A DNA stretch of 64,000 nucleotides from Pseudomonas sp. Teo4 (GCF_034387475.1 NZ_JAXCIL010000002.1:1364001-1428000); one strand, 5' to 3'. Positions 54,589-62,766 are shown, counted from the stretch's first letter. Notes: generated by a model not told the origin, from the sequence alone. A program made the numbers and translations.

Positions 54589-55965
54589 CTATCCAGGCAG
54601 TAGAACGCTAACCCGCAAACCACCACCGTCACGGTTCATCAGCCTCAGCTCACCCCCATGGCTGGCAGCAATCCGCTGGGCAATACTCAACCCCAGCCCG
54701 TACCCGCCAGACGCCTGGTTACGCGAACTCTCACCCCGCACAAACGGATCGATGATGGTCGCCATCAGCCCGGGTGCAATCCCTGGCCCACGGTCGTCGA
54801 TGTGAACGAACACACCTGTGGCGCCACGCTCCAGAGTGACCGAAACCTCTTTGGCATAGCGCAGGGCATTCACCAACAGGTTTTGCAGACAACGCTGCAT
54901 CAGCAAGGCATCCACCCGCAGGCCGCCAACCTTTCCCTGTATCGGCAGCGGCTCGTCGGCACTGGCTAGGTCAGCGCACAGCCGCGCCACCAGCCGGTCG
55001 AGGTCGACTTGCTGCAGGTTCTGTTGCTCGCCTGCGCGCAGGTAATCCAGCACTTGGCCGATCATGCTGTCCATCTGCGTGATGTTCTGCCGCAGGCGTT
55101 CTCGCTGTTCGGCGTCTTGCAGGCGCTCCAGGCGCAGACGCATGCGTGTCAGTGGGGTGCGCAAGTCGTGGGACACTGCCGCAAGAAAGTGCGCCTTGTC
55201 GTTGACCATGGTGATCAGCCGTTGCTGCATGGCATTGAAAGCCTGGGCCGCCTGGCGAACCTCTTGTGGCCCGTCCAGCGCCAATGGTGGCTGTTCCAGG
55301 TTGCTGCCCAACCCTCGTGCGGCATCGGCCAGCCGCCTTAGCGGGCGCAGGCACAGGCGCACCGCGACCAGGCAGACCAGCAACACCGCGACAATGCGCA
55401 GGGCGTACACCCGCAGCAGGTAATCGCTGATCAGCACCCAGGCCGACTCGCCGCTCCAGCCTTGCAGCTCCTGGCCGTCGATGGTCAGCCAGTGTCCATC
55501 GGCCAGCGGTATCGCGAACTGGATGTGCGCCTGGGCGGTGCGCAGGCCGAACAGGCTGCGCCAGACGATCGGTTGGCCAAGCTCATCGGTCAATTGCACG
55601 TTCAACAATCGCACGTCCTGAGCCTGGCCCAACTCGTATTCCAGTGCCTGGCGCAGCAGCAGTTCGACCCGCCGTCGTCCTCGGCGCTCATCGTGCTGCA
55701 CCTCTGGCAGGGCTTCGGCGCAGCGCAGATGGTAATGCGTCGGCACCTGAAGCTGGCCGGCATGGCAGTCGGCTTGGCGGATCAGTGGGGCACTTCGGGC
55801 GGCGACCAACCGCACTGGCGCTTCCAGCACCTGGGCAAAACGCACATCGAACCAGATGCTGCTCGACATCAGCTGGATCACCAGCGTGCCGCTGACCATG
55901 ATCAGCAGCAGCTGGCCAAACAGCGTGCGTGGCCACAGTCGGCGCAGCCAGCGCACGTCAGGCAT
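54589..55965 (-). CDS. Sensor histidine kinase next to a siderophore receptor
   Basis: 458 residues from the ATG at 55965; an in-frame TTG at 55983 would add six. Membrane segments near 15-36 and 189-212 frame a periplasmic sensor of about 150 residues with two cysteines (QADCHAGQ, LRCAEAL) that may form a disulfide. HAMP follows, then His266 in VSHDLRTPLTRMR, NLLVNALRYA, DRGPGIAP and SGGYGLGLSIAQRI. It overlaps the response regulator by 8 nt and probably controls the divergent receptor. Confidence 0.88.
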   Translation of the reverse strand: MPDVRWLRRLWPRTLFGQLLLIMVSGTLVIQLMSSSIWFDVRFAQVLEAPVRLVAARSAPLIRQADCHAGQLQVPTHYHLRCAEALPEVQHDERRGRRRVELLLRQALEYELGQAQDVRLLNVQLTDELGQPIVWRSLFGLRTAQAHIQFAIPLADGHWLTIDGQELQGWSGESAWVLISDYLLRVYALRIVAVLLVCLVAVRLCLRPLRRLADAARGLGSNLEQPPLALDGPQEVRQAAQAFNAMQQRLITMVNDKAHFLAAVSHDLRTPLTRMRLRLERLQDAEQRERLRQNITQMDSMIGQVLDYLRAGEQQNLQQVDLDRLVARLCADLASADEPLPIQGKVGGLRVDALLMQRCLQNLLVNALRYAKEVSVTLERGATGVFVHIDDRGPGIAPGLMATIIDPFVRGESSRNQASGGYGLGLSIAQRIAASHGGELRLMNRDGGGLRVSVLLPG

Positions 55966-56677
55966 CCGCCCCGGCGCGGGCAATGTTCAGCAGATAGCCC
56001 TCGTTGCGGATGGTCAGAATCTGTACGTCACCCTCTGGTGCGCGGCGCAACTGCTGGCGCAAGCGGCTGATGCACATGTCCACCGAACGGTCGTCGGGGT
56101 GGTGGTCGCGACCGAACGCGCTGCGGGTCAATTGGTCGCGGGACACCACGCGGCTTTTGGCGTCCAACAGTTCGCGCAGAACACGGTGGTCCGAGCGCGC
56201 CAGGGTCAGCGACTCGCCATCCGGGCGCGTGAGCAGGCGTTTGATGTGGTCGATGGCAAAGCCGGCGAAGTGCTGCGCTTCGGCTGCGGACTCCTCGATG
56301 GCCGCGTCGAGGCGCTGGGGACGTCGCAGCACGGCCTTGATACGCGCCGTCAGTTCGCGCGGTTCGAAGGGCTTGGCCAGGTAGTCGTCGGCTCCCACCT
56401 CAAGGCCAATGATGCGGTCCAGCGTACTGCCCTTGGCCGACAGCATGATTACCGCCAAGCCAGGCGTTGCCTGCAGCTGGCGGCACAGGCTCAAGCCATC
56501 TTCACCTGGCAGCATCAGGTCGAGTACGACCAGGTCGACCTTGTGCCGCGCCAGTTGCTCACGCATCTCGTCGCCATGGGCCGCCGACAGCACGTTATAG
56601 CCGGCATCGGTCAGGTAATCGCAAAGAAGTTCGCGGATCTCGTCGTCATCGTCGACGACAAGCAGGGTTGTGCTCAT
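55958..56677 (-). CDS. OmpR-family response regulator next to a siderophore receptor
   Basis: 239 residues from MSTTLLVVDDDDEIREL; the in-frame extension to 56749 lies in the promoter region. Phosphoacceptor Asp53 in DLVVLDLMLPGEDG, Lys in DDYLAKPFEPREL, and a winged helix with LARSDHRVLRELLDAKSRVV, SVDMCISRLRQQLRR and ILTIRNEGYLLN. First gene of the kinase pair, divergent from the TonB-dependent receptor with 138 nt between the starts. Confidence 0.9.
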   Translation of the reverse strand: MSTTLLVVDDDDEIRELLCDYLTDAGYNVLSAAHGDEMREQLARHKVDLVVLDLMLPGEDGLSLCRQLQATPGLAVIMLSAKGSTLDRIIGLEVGADDYLAKPFEPRELTARIKAVLRRPQRLDAAIEESAAEAQHFAGFAIDHIKRLLTRPDGESLTLARSDHRVLRELLDAKSRVVSRDQLTRSAFGRDHHPDDRSVDMCISRLRQQLRRAPEGDVQILTIRNEGYLLNIARAGADA

Positions 56678-56815
56678 CGAAAAAACACCTTTTGGCGGAG
56701 GGCGGCAGTGCTCGTTACGTTCGATTACATGCCCATACAAGCCGGACATGGAGCCCGGAGGGCGGATGCCTAGAATCGTAACAAAAAATCATCTGCGAAT
56801 ACGAAGCCTTCCCAA

Positions 56816-59113
56816 ATGAACCCTAAAAGCATCATGCCCGACGCCTTTCTCATCAGCCGGGGTGCAAGCCACTTGCACCCGCTGGCATTCTTCATTGCCG
56901 TCGCCATCAGCGGCAATGCCATGGCCGCCGACAGCCAACCGCTGGAGCTGGACGCTACCCAGATCGAAGACAGCGCCCTGGTGCCTGCCGATGAAACCGG
57001 CCAGCTGGGTTACACGGTCGAGAGCACCCGCAGCTCCACCGGCCTGAAGCTGACCCCGCGCCAGACCCCGCAGTCGGTCACCAGCATCACCCGCCAGCAG
57101 ATGGATGACCGCGATATCCACACCATCGAGCAGGCGCTGGACACCACGCCGGGTGTCAGCACCACCAAGTCCGAAGTAGGCGGGCGCACCGACTTCCGTG
57201 CCCGTGGTTACTCGATCAGCAACTGGAAGGTCGATGGCCTGCAGTTCCAGGGCGGTTCCGACTTCAGCGGCGGCGGCAATGCGCTGAACATGGACCTGTA
57301 CGAACGCATCGACATCGTGCGCGGCGCCAACGGGCTGCTAGGCGGCACGGGCGACCCCTCGGCCACCGTCAACCTGATCCGCAAGGCCCCGACCCGCACC
57401 TTCGGCGGCAGTGCCTACGCCACCTACGGCAGCTGGGACAAGCGTCGCCTGGGCGCCGACCTGAGCCTGCCATTGTCCGAGGATGGCCGCCTGCGCTCGC
57501 GCTTCGTGATGACCCAGCAGGACGCCAACTCGTTCCGCGACAACCAGTCCGAACGCTCCCGCGCGGCTCTGGCCAACTTCGAGTTCGACCTGGATGACGC
57601 CACCACCCTCGGCGCCGGTTACCAGTACGAGTACAACAAAGTGGTCGGCGGCGGCTGGGGCGCCAACATCCCCATCTGGTACCGTGACGGCAGCAAGACC
57701 GACCTGCCGCGCAGCACCAACGTGGTTCCGAGCTGGAGCTTCGGCGAATACACCACCCGCACCGCATTCGGCTCGTTGGAGCACCGTTTCGACAACGACT
57801 GGACGCTGGACCTCAAGGCCGCCCAGAGCACTGCCGAAGTGCTCAACCACCGTGGCCTGGCCAAGGTCAATTCGGCCGGACGCGGCAGCTACGGCGGCTA
57901 TTGGGACCAGGACGGCAGCGGCGCCGTGCTCAACGGCCTGCACAGCTCCAGCGACACCACCCAGCAATCGGCGCAGATCGACCTGTCCGGCCCGTTCCAA
58001 CTGTTCGGCCGCACCCACCAGGCCATGGTCGGCTACAACGACAGCCGCACCGTGGCCTGGTCACCGGAGTACAGCTGCACCATGGTCAGCGATGACCGCG
58101 TCAGCGCCCCCTCGGTTGGCTGCCAGTTCCGCGCCAACAACGGCTTCCCGGTGACCGACTGGCACAATGGCGTCGACAGCGACTACGACATGATCGCCTC
58201 GCGCACTGGCCGCCACACCAAGACCACCACCCGCCTGCAGGGCATGTACGCGGCAACCCGCCTGAGCATCACCGACCCGCTGTCGGTGATCGTCGGCGTG
58301 CGCAGCACCGATTACTCCGCCACCACCCGCAATGTCAGCGGCGTGCGCAGCAACCAGCAGAACCACGGCATCGTCACGCCTTACCTGGGCGCGGTGTACG
58401 ACCTCAACGACACCTACTCGCTGTACGCCAGCTACACCGACATCTTCAACCCACAGACCGCCGAAACGGCCAGCGGCACCAAGGTCGAGCCGATTCGTGG
58501 CCAGAGTTACGAGACCGGCATCAAGGGCGAGTGGCTGGACGGCCGCCTGAATGCCTCGGCGGCGTACTTCCGCACCAAGCAACAGAACAAAGCCGTGCTC
58601 GACGACGGCCTGACCACCCCAACCGGTGGCGACGCCTACAAGGCCGGTACCGGCCAGGAAACCGACGGCATCGACCTGGAAATCGCCGGCGCCCTGACAC
58701 CGAACTGGAACGTCTACGCCGGTTATACCTACCTGCATTTCCGCCGCGTCGACAGCGACGGCAGAAGCGACCCCTCGCACCTGTTCAAGGCTTCGACCAC
58801 CTATCGCCTGAGCGGCCCGCTCGACCGGCTGACCCTAGGCGCTGGCGTCAAGGCGCAAACCAACATCCGTGCGATCTCAAGCCCGGCGGGGCAGCCGGTG
58901 AACGGTGTGAGTGCAGGGGCTACTGACGTCAACTGGTCGGGGTATGCGATCTGGAATGCCATGGCCAAGTACCAGCTGACTGATGACACAACGGTCAGCT
59001 TCAATGTCGATAACTTGTTCGACAAGCATTACTACACACAGTATGGGTTCTATGCGGGGGCTATTTATGGGGACCCGCGGAATATGGCGGTGACGGTGAG
59101 TACGGCGTTCTAG
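56816..59113 (+). CDS. TonB-dependent ferric-siderophore receptor
   Basis: 765 residues. The signal peptide is long with an atypical basic N-terminus, cleaving near residue 40 (GNAMA-A). The TonB box region is short and there is no STN signalling domain, so it is not an ECF-sigma-controlled transducer. Plug domain: PRQTPQSVTSITRQQMDDRD, FRARGYSISNWKVDGLQFQG, DIVRGANGLLGGTGDPSATV. The barrel ends in NVDNLFDKHYYTQYGFYAG and terminal Phe. It resembles the FpvA/FhuE/FoxA group for hydroxamate-type siderophores; ligand unknown. Control is probably by the divergent two-component pair. Confidence 0.9.
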   Translation: MNPKSIMPDAFLISRGASHLHPLAFFIAVAISGNAMAADSQPLELDATQIEDSALVPADETGQLGYTVESTRSSTGLKLTPRQTPQSVTSITRQQMDDRDIHTIEQALDTTPGVSTTKSEVGGRTDFRARGYSISNWKVDGLQFQGGSDFSGGGNALNMDLYERIDIVRGANGLLGGTGDPSATVNLIRKAPTRTFGGSAYATYGSWDKRRLGADLSLPLSEDGRLRSRFVMTQQDANSFRDNQSERSRAALANFEFDLDDATTLGAGYQYEYNKVVGGGWGANIPIWYRDGSKTDLPRSTNVVPSWSFGEYTTRTAFGSLEHRFDNDWTLDLKAAQSTAEVLNHRGLAKVNSAGRGSYGGYWDQDGSGAVLNGLHSSSDTTQQSAQIDLSGPFQLFGRTHQAMVGYNDSRTVAWSPEYSCTMVSDDRVSAPSVGCQFRANNGFPVTDWHNGVDSDYDMIASRTGRHTKTTTRLQGMYAATRLSITDPLSVIVGVRSTDYSATTRNVSGVRSNQQNHGIVTPYLGAVYDLNDTYSLYASYTDIFNPQTAETASGTKVEPIRGQSYETGIKGEWLDGRLNASAAYFRTKQQNKAVLDDGLTTPTGGDAYKAGTGQETDGIDLEIAGALTPNWNVYAGYTYLHFRRVDSDGRSDPSHLFKASTTYRLSGPLDRLTLGAGVKAQTNIRAISSPAGQPVNGVSAGATDVNWSGYAIWNAMAKYQLTDDTTVSFNVDNLFDKHYYTQYGFYAGAIYGDPRNMAVTVSTAF

Positions 59114-59179
59114 TCAATGACGGGGCTGCAAGCCAGCCCTGGTCCTTCGGCGCATGGACTGTTCACTGCGAGGGAATAT

Positions 59180-59226
59180 TCCGGATTCAGTTATCTGGTT
59201 GGCAGATGGCTGAATCCGGATTTTTT
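59180..59226 (+). terminator. Terminator of the siderophore receptor gene
   Basis: tccggattcag (59180-59190) pairs perfectly with ctgaatccgga (59210-59220), followed by six T. It marks the end of the typical chromosomal segment. Confidence 0.88.
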
Positions 59227-59258
59227 GTGCCATCAGCAGGGATACCGGAACCAAGACT

Positions 59259-59450
59259 ATGTGGGTGGACATCAAGGCGGCAGTTACGAAAGCCATCAAG
59301 ACGAATCCGCGATGGAAAGTCCCACTTAGCTTGTGTTTGACTATGTTCTACAGGCTAAGCCTGCGCTTTCCACCAAGCGCCATGCAGTATGTCGTCCCAA
59401 ATCGAGGGCTTTGGGCTCCGGCAAAGCCCATAGGTTTCATAGGGAATTAA
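59259..59450 (+). pseudogene. Possible C-terminal remnant of a polymorphic toxin
   Basis: An open frame of 63 codons (MWVDIKAAVTKAIKTNPRW to AKPIGFIGN) ends 2 nt before the next small gene's ATG, as toxin genes do before their immunity gene. I recognise no toxin fold, and the start is arbitrary. The call depends on position and on the clearer toxin tail at 59769. Confidence 0.3.
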
Positions 59451-59452
59451 CC

Positions 59453-59764
59453 ATGAATATCATTGAGCTAAAAAAATCGGCATTGCACCTTGAAGAGCAA
59501 CTGAATATTCACTCGAAAATAGATCCTGAAGCCATAGCGCTCCACTCCGAACTGAGGCAGCTACTTGAGAAAGCCAAGACAGGGAATGTTACAGAGCCTA
59601 TTGAAGTAGGTGCGGTGCCTGGACGTTACCGTTTTACAGAAAGAAATCTTCAGCAGTATGGCGAGCTTGAAGAGGCCTACGCTAAGTTCTCGATCGAGAT
59701 AACGGACGGGGAAACCCCGGCGCTTAAATATTTTCGAGAATTACTAAAACAGCAGCAGCGTTAA
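59453..59764 (+). CDS. Small immunity-like protein (orphan)
   Basis: 103 residues from MNIIELKKSALHLEEQL; an in-frame start at 59333 is less likely. Mostly acidic and helical: AIALHSELRQLLEKAKTG, GAVPGRYRFTERNLQQYGEL, AYAKFSIEITDGETPALKYF. Codon use and GC are lower than in core genes. No family is recognised with certainty. Its place between toxin-tail fragments and a second immunity-like gene suggests it neutralises a contact-dependent toxin (inference). Confidence 0.55.
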   Translation: MNIIELKKSALHLEEQLNIHSKIDPEAIALHSELRQLLEKAKTGNVTEPIEVGAVPGRYRFTERNLQQYGELEEAYAKFSIEITDGETPALKYFRELLKQQQR

Positions 59765-59768
59765 GGTC

Positions 59769-59902
59769 GCTGCTGGCACGGAGGTCTACATCGGCGAAGT
59801 TGGGTCACAGGGCGGCTTCTACATCGGTACTATCCCACAGATTGTGGTAGTTGAACCGTGGGAAGTTAGTGGAGTTGAAGTGATGGGACCGAGCCCTTTG
59901 AA
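59769..59902 (+). pseudogene. C-terminal tail fragment of a contact-dependent (CDI/Rhs-type) toxin
   Basis: The frame reads AAGTEVYIGEVGSQGG, FYIGTIPQIVVVEPWEVSG, then VEVMGPSPLKWK. This resembles the end of polymorphic toxins, where VYxGxVGxQGGxYxGG, an IxVxxPW and a final SPLK recur (pattern recalled from CdiA-type proteins). It has no start codon of its own, follows the preceding stop by 4 nt, and runs directly into the next gene's ATG, the spacing seen at intact toxin-immunity junctions. Confidence 0.5.
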
Positions 59903-60178
59903 ATGGAAAACATCAGTCAAATCATCCAGATCATGGCCCGGCTTTCGGAGCTGCTGCGTCTTGGCAACGAAGATGAATGGGTAACACGTGTTGATCAGTA
60001 CCGAATGGAACTACCGAAGGATAGTAGTCACGTTCTTTCAAAAATATTGAGGCTTTACGGTGGAATGGGATCCCTTACTGATATCGTTCTCTACCGCAAC
60101 GGTCAACCGCTGATCAGCGAGAATAACGAGCTGGCCGAACTGCGTACTAAATTGTACGAGCTCTGCATGGTCGCTTAG
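59903..60178 (+). CDS. DUF6966-like immunity protein (orphan)
   Basis: 91 residues from MENISQIIQIMARLSELL. Features are EWVTRVDQYRMELPKDSSHV, LRLYGGMGSLTDIVLYRNGQ and a C-terminal ELAELRTKLYELC. The GGMGSLxD stretch is typical of DUF6966, a small-protein family found after toxin genes. It directly follows the toxin-tail fragment, so it is probably its cognate immunity gene left without a working toxin. Confidence 0.6.
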   Translation: MENISQIIQIMARLSELLRLGNEDEWVTRVDQYRMELPKDSSHVLSKILRLYGGMGSLTDIVLYRNGQPLISENNELAELRTKLYELCMVA

Positions 60179-60409
60179 GGGAACTCCGAATACTTGCCTG
60201 TGCAGGTGCTGGCATTCCCGCGAACACCAGATCGATTTTGCCGGTGATCCTGTGGGTAACTGCCGCCAAGGCAGTGATTTCATGGCTGCTCTCCCGAGCG
60301 AAATCCAGAAACATTTTTGCAGCCATCAAGTGTATGCAACTGCGCTACATTCCCCAGCCTCTGGCATCTGCGCCGTCCACATCTTTGGTGATCTTTTCTG
60401 GGTACTGCT
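60179..60409. other. Spacer without a recognised gene
   Basis: Short open frames occur on both strands (for example minus 60147-60329, LDFARESSHEITALAAVTH), but none has a ribosome site or family I recognise. The stretch may hold more decayed cassette or phage sequence. Confidence 0.4.
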
Positions 60410-60759
60410 TTGAGAAAGTTTGCGTTTGTGAGTGCTGCTGCTGAGCGTGAGTACAAGGACCTGCCACAGGATGTTCAGGATGACTTCGTAAGGACCTGCG
60501 GCGTATTCAGTACGGGCAGGACCCCGAGCGGCCGATCAAGTCATTGACTGATTCGGTAGGGGCGGGGGCAATCGAGCTCATCATCAACGGCAGCCCGGCA
60601 TTCAGATGCGTGTACGTGGCCAAATACGCAGATATGGTCGTTGTGCTGCATTCGTTCGTGAAAACGACCAACAGGTCCGATCGGCATGCGATGCAGGTCG
60701 CTGAGGACCGATTGAAGGAGCTGAAGCTGGCGCTCAGAAAGATGGGCTACAGGGTTTAG
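60410..60759 (+). pseudogene. Frameshifted Gp49/RelE-type toxin
   Basis: From a TTG at 60410 the frame reads RKFAFVSAAAEREYKDLPQD then VQDDF, and breaks at about 60488. The next frame continues KDLRRIQYGQDPERPIKSL, GAGAIELIINGSPAFRCVY, VVLHSFVKTTNRSDRHAMQV and a basic C-terminus to 60759. Restoring one G in gacttcgtaagg (giving DFGKDLRR) rejoins the halves, so a single-base deletion is the likely lesion. The family is phage-derived Gp49-like toxins that degrade mRNA. Confidence 0.75.
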
Positions 60760-61079
60760 CTACTGGGCGTTTGCGAGATGACAATCTGGGGAAGGGCGCC
60801 AGCGTTGTTCGAGGGCAGTACAAGGCTGGTGCGAAAGCCGAGCTTGTCGAGCATATCCATCATGGCGTCCAGCGTGAATTTCTCGATCTTGCCATTTGCC
60901 AGCTCGGATACCCGGGACTGGGTCACGTTCAGCCTGGCTGCCGCCTCGTGTTGCTTGAGGCCCATTTTCTTGATGCAGTCCGTGATGAAGATAGAAAGGT
61001 CCATCTTCAGGGCCATCTTGCTGGCCGTTTCCGCATCGTGGGTAACGTGGAAGGGGCTTTCGTGGAATTGAAGTGCCAT
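60756..61079 (-). CDS. XRE-family antitoxin-like regulator
   Basis: 107 residues. Helix-turn-helix at about 37-75: DCIKKMGLKQHEAAARLNVT, SRVSELANGKIEKFTLDAMM, DMLDKLGFRTSLVL. This is the HTH type that partners Gp49-like toxins. It overlaps the broken toxin tail-to-tail by 4 nt on the opposite strand, whereas such pairs are normally co-directional. The gene looks intact. Confidence 0.82.
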   Translation of the reverse strand: MALQFHESPFHVTHDAETASKMALKMDLSIFITDCIKKMGLKQHEAAARLNVTQSRVSELANGKIEKFTLDAMMDMLDKLGFRTSLVLPSNNAGALPQIVISQTPSS

Positions 61080-61164
61080 TAGCCAACCTGCTCTGGTTAT
61101 CTAAAATTTACGATAAAATCCTAGCTACCTTGGTGGGGCAAGTCAAAGCTTGATTTGCGGCCAA

Positions 61165-61199
61165 ACAAAAAAGGCCCACCTTTCGGTGAGCCTTTTGAG
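61165..61199. terminator. Bidirectional terminator beside the tRNA fragment
   Basis: aaggcccacc, ttcg-type loop, ggtgagcctt, with A- and T-runs. It stands 10 nt beyond the CCA end of the tRNA fragment on the minus strand, where the terminator of a tRNA gene would be expected. Confidence 0.8.
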
Positions 61200-61208
61200 T
61201 ACTGCGTA

Positions 61209-61253
61209 TGGTGCCTGCACCAGGAATCGAACCCGGGACCTACTGATTACAAG
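61209..61253 (-). other. 3' fragment of tRNA-Thr(TGT): attachment-site scar
   Basis: The complement reads CTTGTAATCAGTAGGTC, then CCGGGTTCGATTCCTGG (T arm), TGCAGGC acceptor strand, A and CCA. It starts in the anticodon loop (CT-TGT-AA) and has no 5' half: sequence to the right cannot form the anticodon stem. Integrases often use this part of a tRNA gene as attB, so the copy marks an island edge. The terminator on its left fits native flank; the element then extends to the right, with the intact tRNA at its far end outside the window. Confidence 0.75.
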
Positions 61254-61444
61254 GACTATGCTCACTGTTTAAAAATCAATAGGTTACGTGTGGTTCTGGT
61301 AGGTGCTCGCCTCGATAATATCTGCAGCAGTGCTGGAGTCGTATCGCGCTGGTACGTGGGATACTGAGCAGGGAGAAGGGCAGCCGGCTCTAGCGAGACA
61401 ATTGGATCGTCTTGTCATGCCGGCTGTGGAAGTAAGAGGTGGGG

Positions 61445-61972
61445 TCAATCGTAAAAATCTGGTTCCACATCAACCGGGTCGCACTCGTATAGCCCTTTGG
61501 CAATTTCTATTTCGATCTGCCAATCCTCAGGCGGGGTGCCTTCCTCCACACCTGAGCATGTGAAAAACACTTCAACGTCAATTGTGTTTTCGGTGGGAAA
61601 TGAATCGGAACCCAGCAAAATTTCTTCTCGATCAATGGAGTCCCAAGCGTAGAACTCCACATCTAGATGAATGTTCACTTTTACGCTGACGTTGAGTTCG
61701 ATGACCCAACTCTTCTTTTCCTCACCTTCCCACACCTCGGTGTGGTCGATCTCATAGGAGATTAATTCTTTCTCGCATACATATGCCTCAACTCGCGCCA
61801 CCGTGCCGCCTGTCACATCATTAGCGGTCGGAACAGGGTGGGCCTGGCTGGCCCATACACGGCGCCTGTACTCCTTGGCCCCTTCCCAGGCAGCCCGGAG
61901 CCTGGGCGTCCAGCGCACCACATTGTCGCGGCTAGCCAGGCGCCGTACTGCACCGACATAAGCCTGTAGCAA
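61445..61972 (-). pseudogene. Chimeric ORF: integrase-like fragment joined to an unknown acidic C-terminal domain
   Basis: 175 residues. Residues 1-50 (SRDNVVRWTPRLRAAWEGAK; EYRRRVWASQAHPVP) resemble the catalytic part of phage tyrosine recombinases, but catalytic residues are absent. From about residue 52 the protein is acidic and beta-rich (LISYEIDHTEVWEGEEKKSW; DVEFYAWDSIDREEILLGSD; EIEIAKGLYECDPVDVEPDF), similar to the tail after PIN domains (DUF4935-like, weak). I read it as two decayed genes fused by deletion; whether the product is made is unknown. Confidence 0.45.
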
Positions 61973-61986
61973 GGTACCGAGTCATA

Positions 61987-62148
61987 AGGCTGCTGCCCGG
62001 CACCTCCACCGACCTGGAACGCCAGGCCGCGGAAGCGCTCGCACAGATCGAGCGGGTACCCGTGCCGATCCGGGACCTCATCAACCCAGACCGCTGCCCG
62101 GCGGCGTTGCTGCCCTTCCTCGTCTGGACCGTTTCCGTCGATCGATGA
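61987..62148 (+). pseudogene. Fragment of P2-like phage tail protein I
   Basis: The frame reads RLLPGTSTDLERQAAEALAQ, IERVPVPIRDLINPDRCPAA, LLPFLVWTVSVDR, stop. LLPxxxxxLE, PVPIRxLxxPxxCPxxLLPxLxW is the N-terminal signature of phage tail protein I. Only about 53 codons remain of a protein near 200 residues, without start codon. Confidence 0.75.
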
Positions 62149-62199
62149 GGCAGCCGCTGGAGCGAATCGGCCAAGCGCGGCGCCATCCGATCTTCGTAC

Positions 62200-62722
62200 T
62201 ACATCCACTACCGGAATGGCTGCCAGCGCTACAGGCCGCGTTGCTCAACGAATCGGCGACGCTGTTCCGCCGCAAGTATTACCAGAACGGTAGCCATGCG
62301 GGCTTCATTCTGTACATGACCGACGCTGCCCAGAATGAGGACTTTGTCGACGACCTGCTCACCGCAATGAAGAGCAGCAAGGGGCCGGGCAACTTCCGAA
62401 ACCTGTTCATGTACGCGCCTAATGGCAAGAAGGATGGCATTCAGCTGATTCCCATCAGCGAGGTCGCCGCAAAGGACGACTTCGGCGCCATCAAGAACAT
62501 CAGCCGCGATGACCAGTTGGCCATGCTTCGCATACCGCCGCAGCTTATGGGAGTGGTGCCGCAGAACTCTGGCGGCTTTGGTTCGGTGCGTGAGGCCGCT
62601 CAGGTATGGGCGGTGAACGAGCTGGAGCCGAGCAGGCCAGGCTACGGCAGATCAATGATTGGCTGGGTGAAGAGGTGATCCGCTTCGCTCCGTACGAACT
62701 GCCAGCTCGGGCCGAGGGCTAA
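62200..62722 (+). pseudogene. C-terminal part of a P2-like portal protein (gpQ), frameshifted
   Basis: PEWLPALQAALLNESATLFR, RKYYQNGSHAGFILYMTDAA, KSSKGPGNFRNLFMYAPNGK, KDGIQLIPISEVAAKDDFGA, MLRIPPQLMGVVPQNSGGFG match the conserved C-terminal half of P2-type portals. At 62630 one base is missing: the frame shifts and continues QARLRQINDWLGEEVIRFAP to the TAA at 62720. The N-terminal half is lost, replaced by the tail-I fragment. Confidence 0.8.
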
Positions 62723-62740
62723 TTCGACCTGAATGAAATA

Positions 62741-62766
62741 GCCGCCCTAATGGGGCGGCCTTTTTA
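62741..62766 (+). terminator. Terminator after the portal remnant
   Basis: gccgccc, loop taatg, gggcggc followed by ttttt. It lies against the stop codon of the converging membrane-protein gene. Confidence 0.85.

Noticed and set aside
56678..56815. A Fur box before the siderophore receptor
   Set aside because: I looked for the gataat-type repeats of a Fur site and found only the loose -10-like tagaat at 56771. It is not enough to call.
59117..59329. A 70-residue protein spanning the receptor terminator
   Set aside because: It reads through a perfect terminator hairpin and has no ribosome site or recognisable family. At most its end could be a further toxin remnant.
61209..61285. A functional tRNA gene
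   Set aside because: Sequence beyond the anticodon loop cannot form the anticodon stem, D arm or acceptor stem. Only the 3' half is present.
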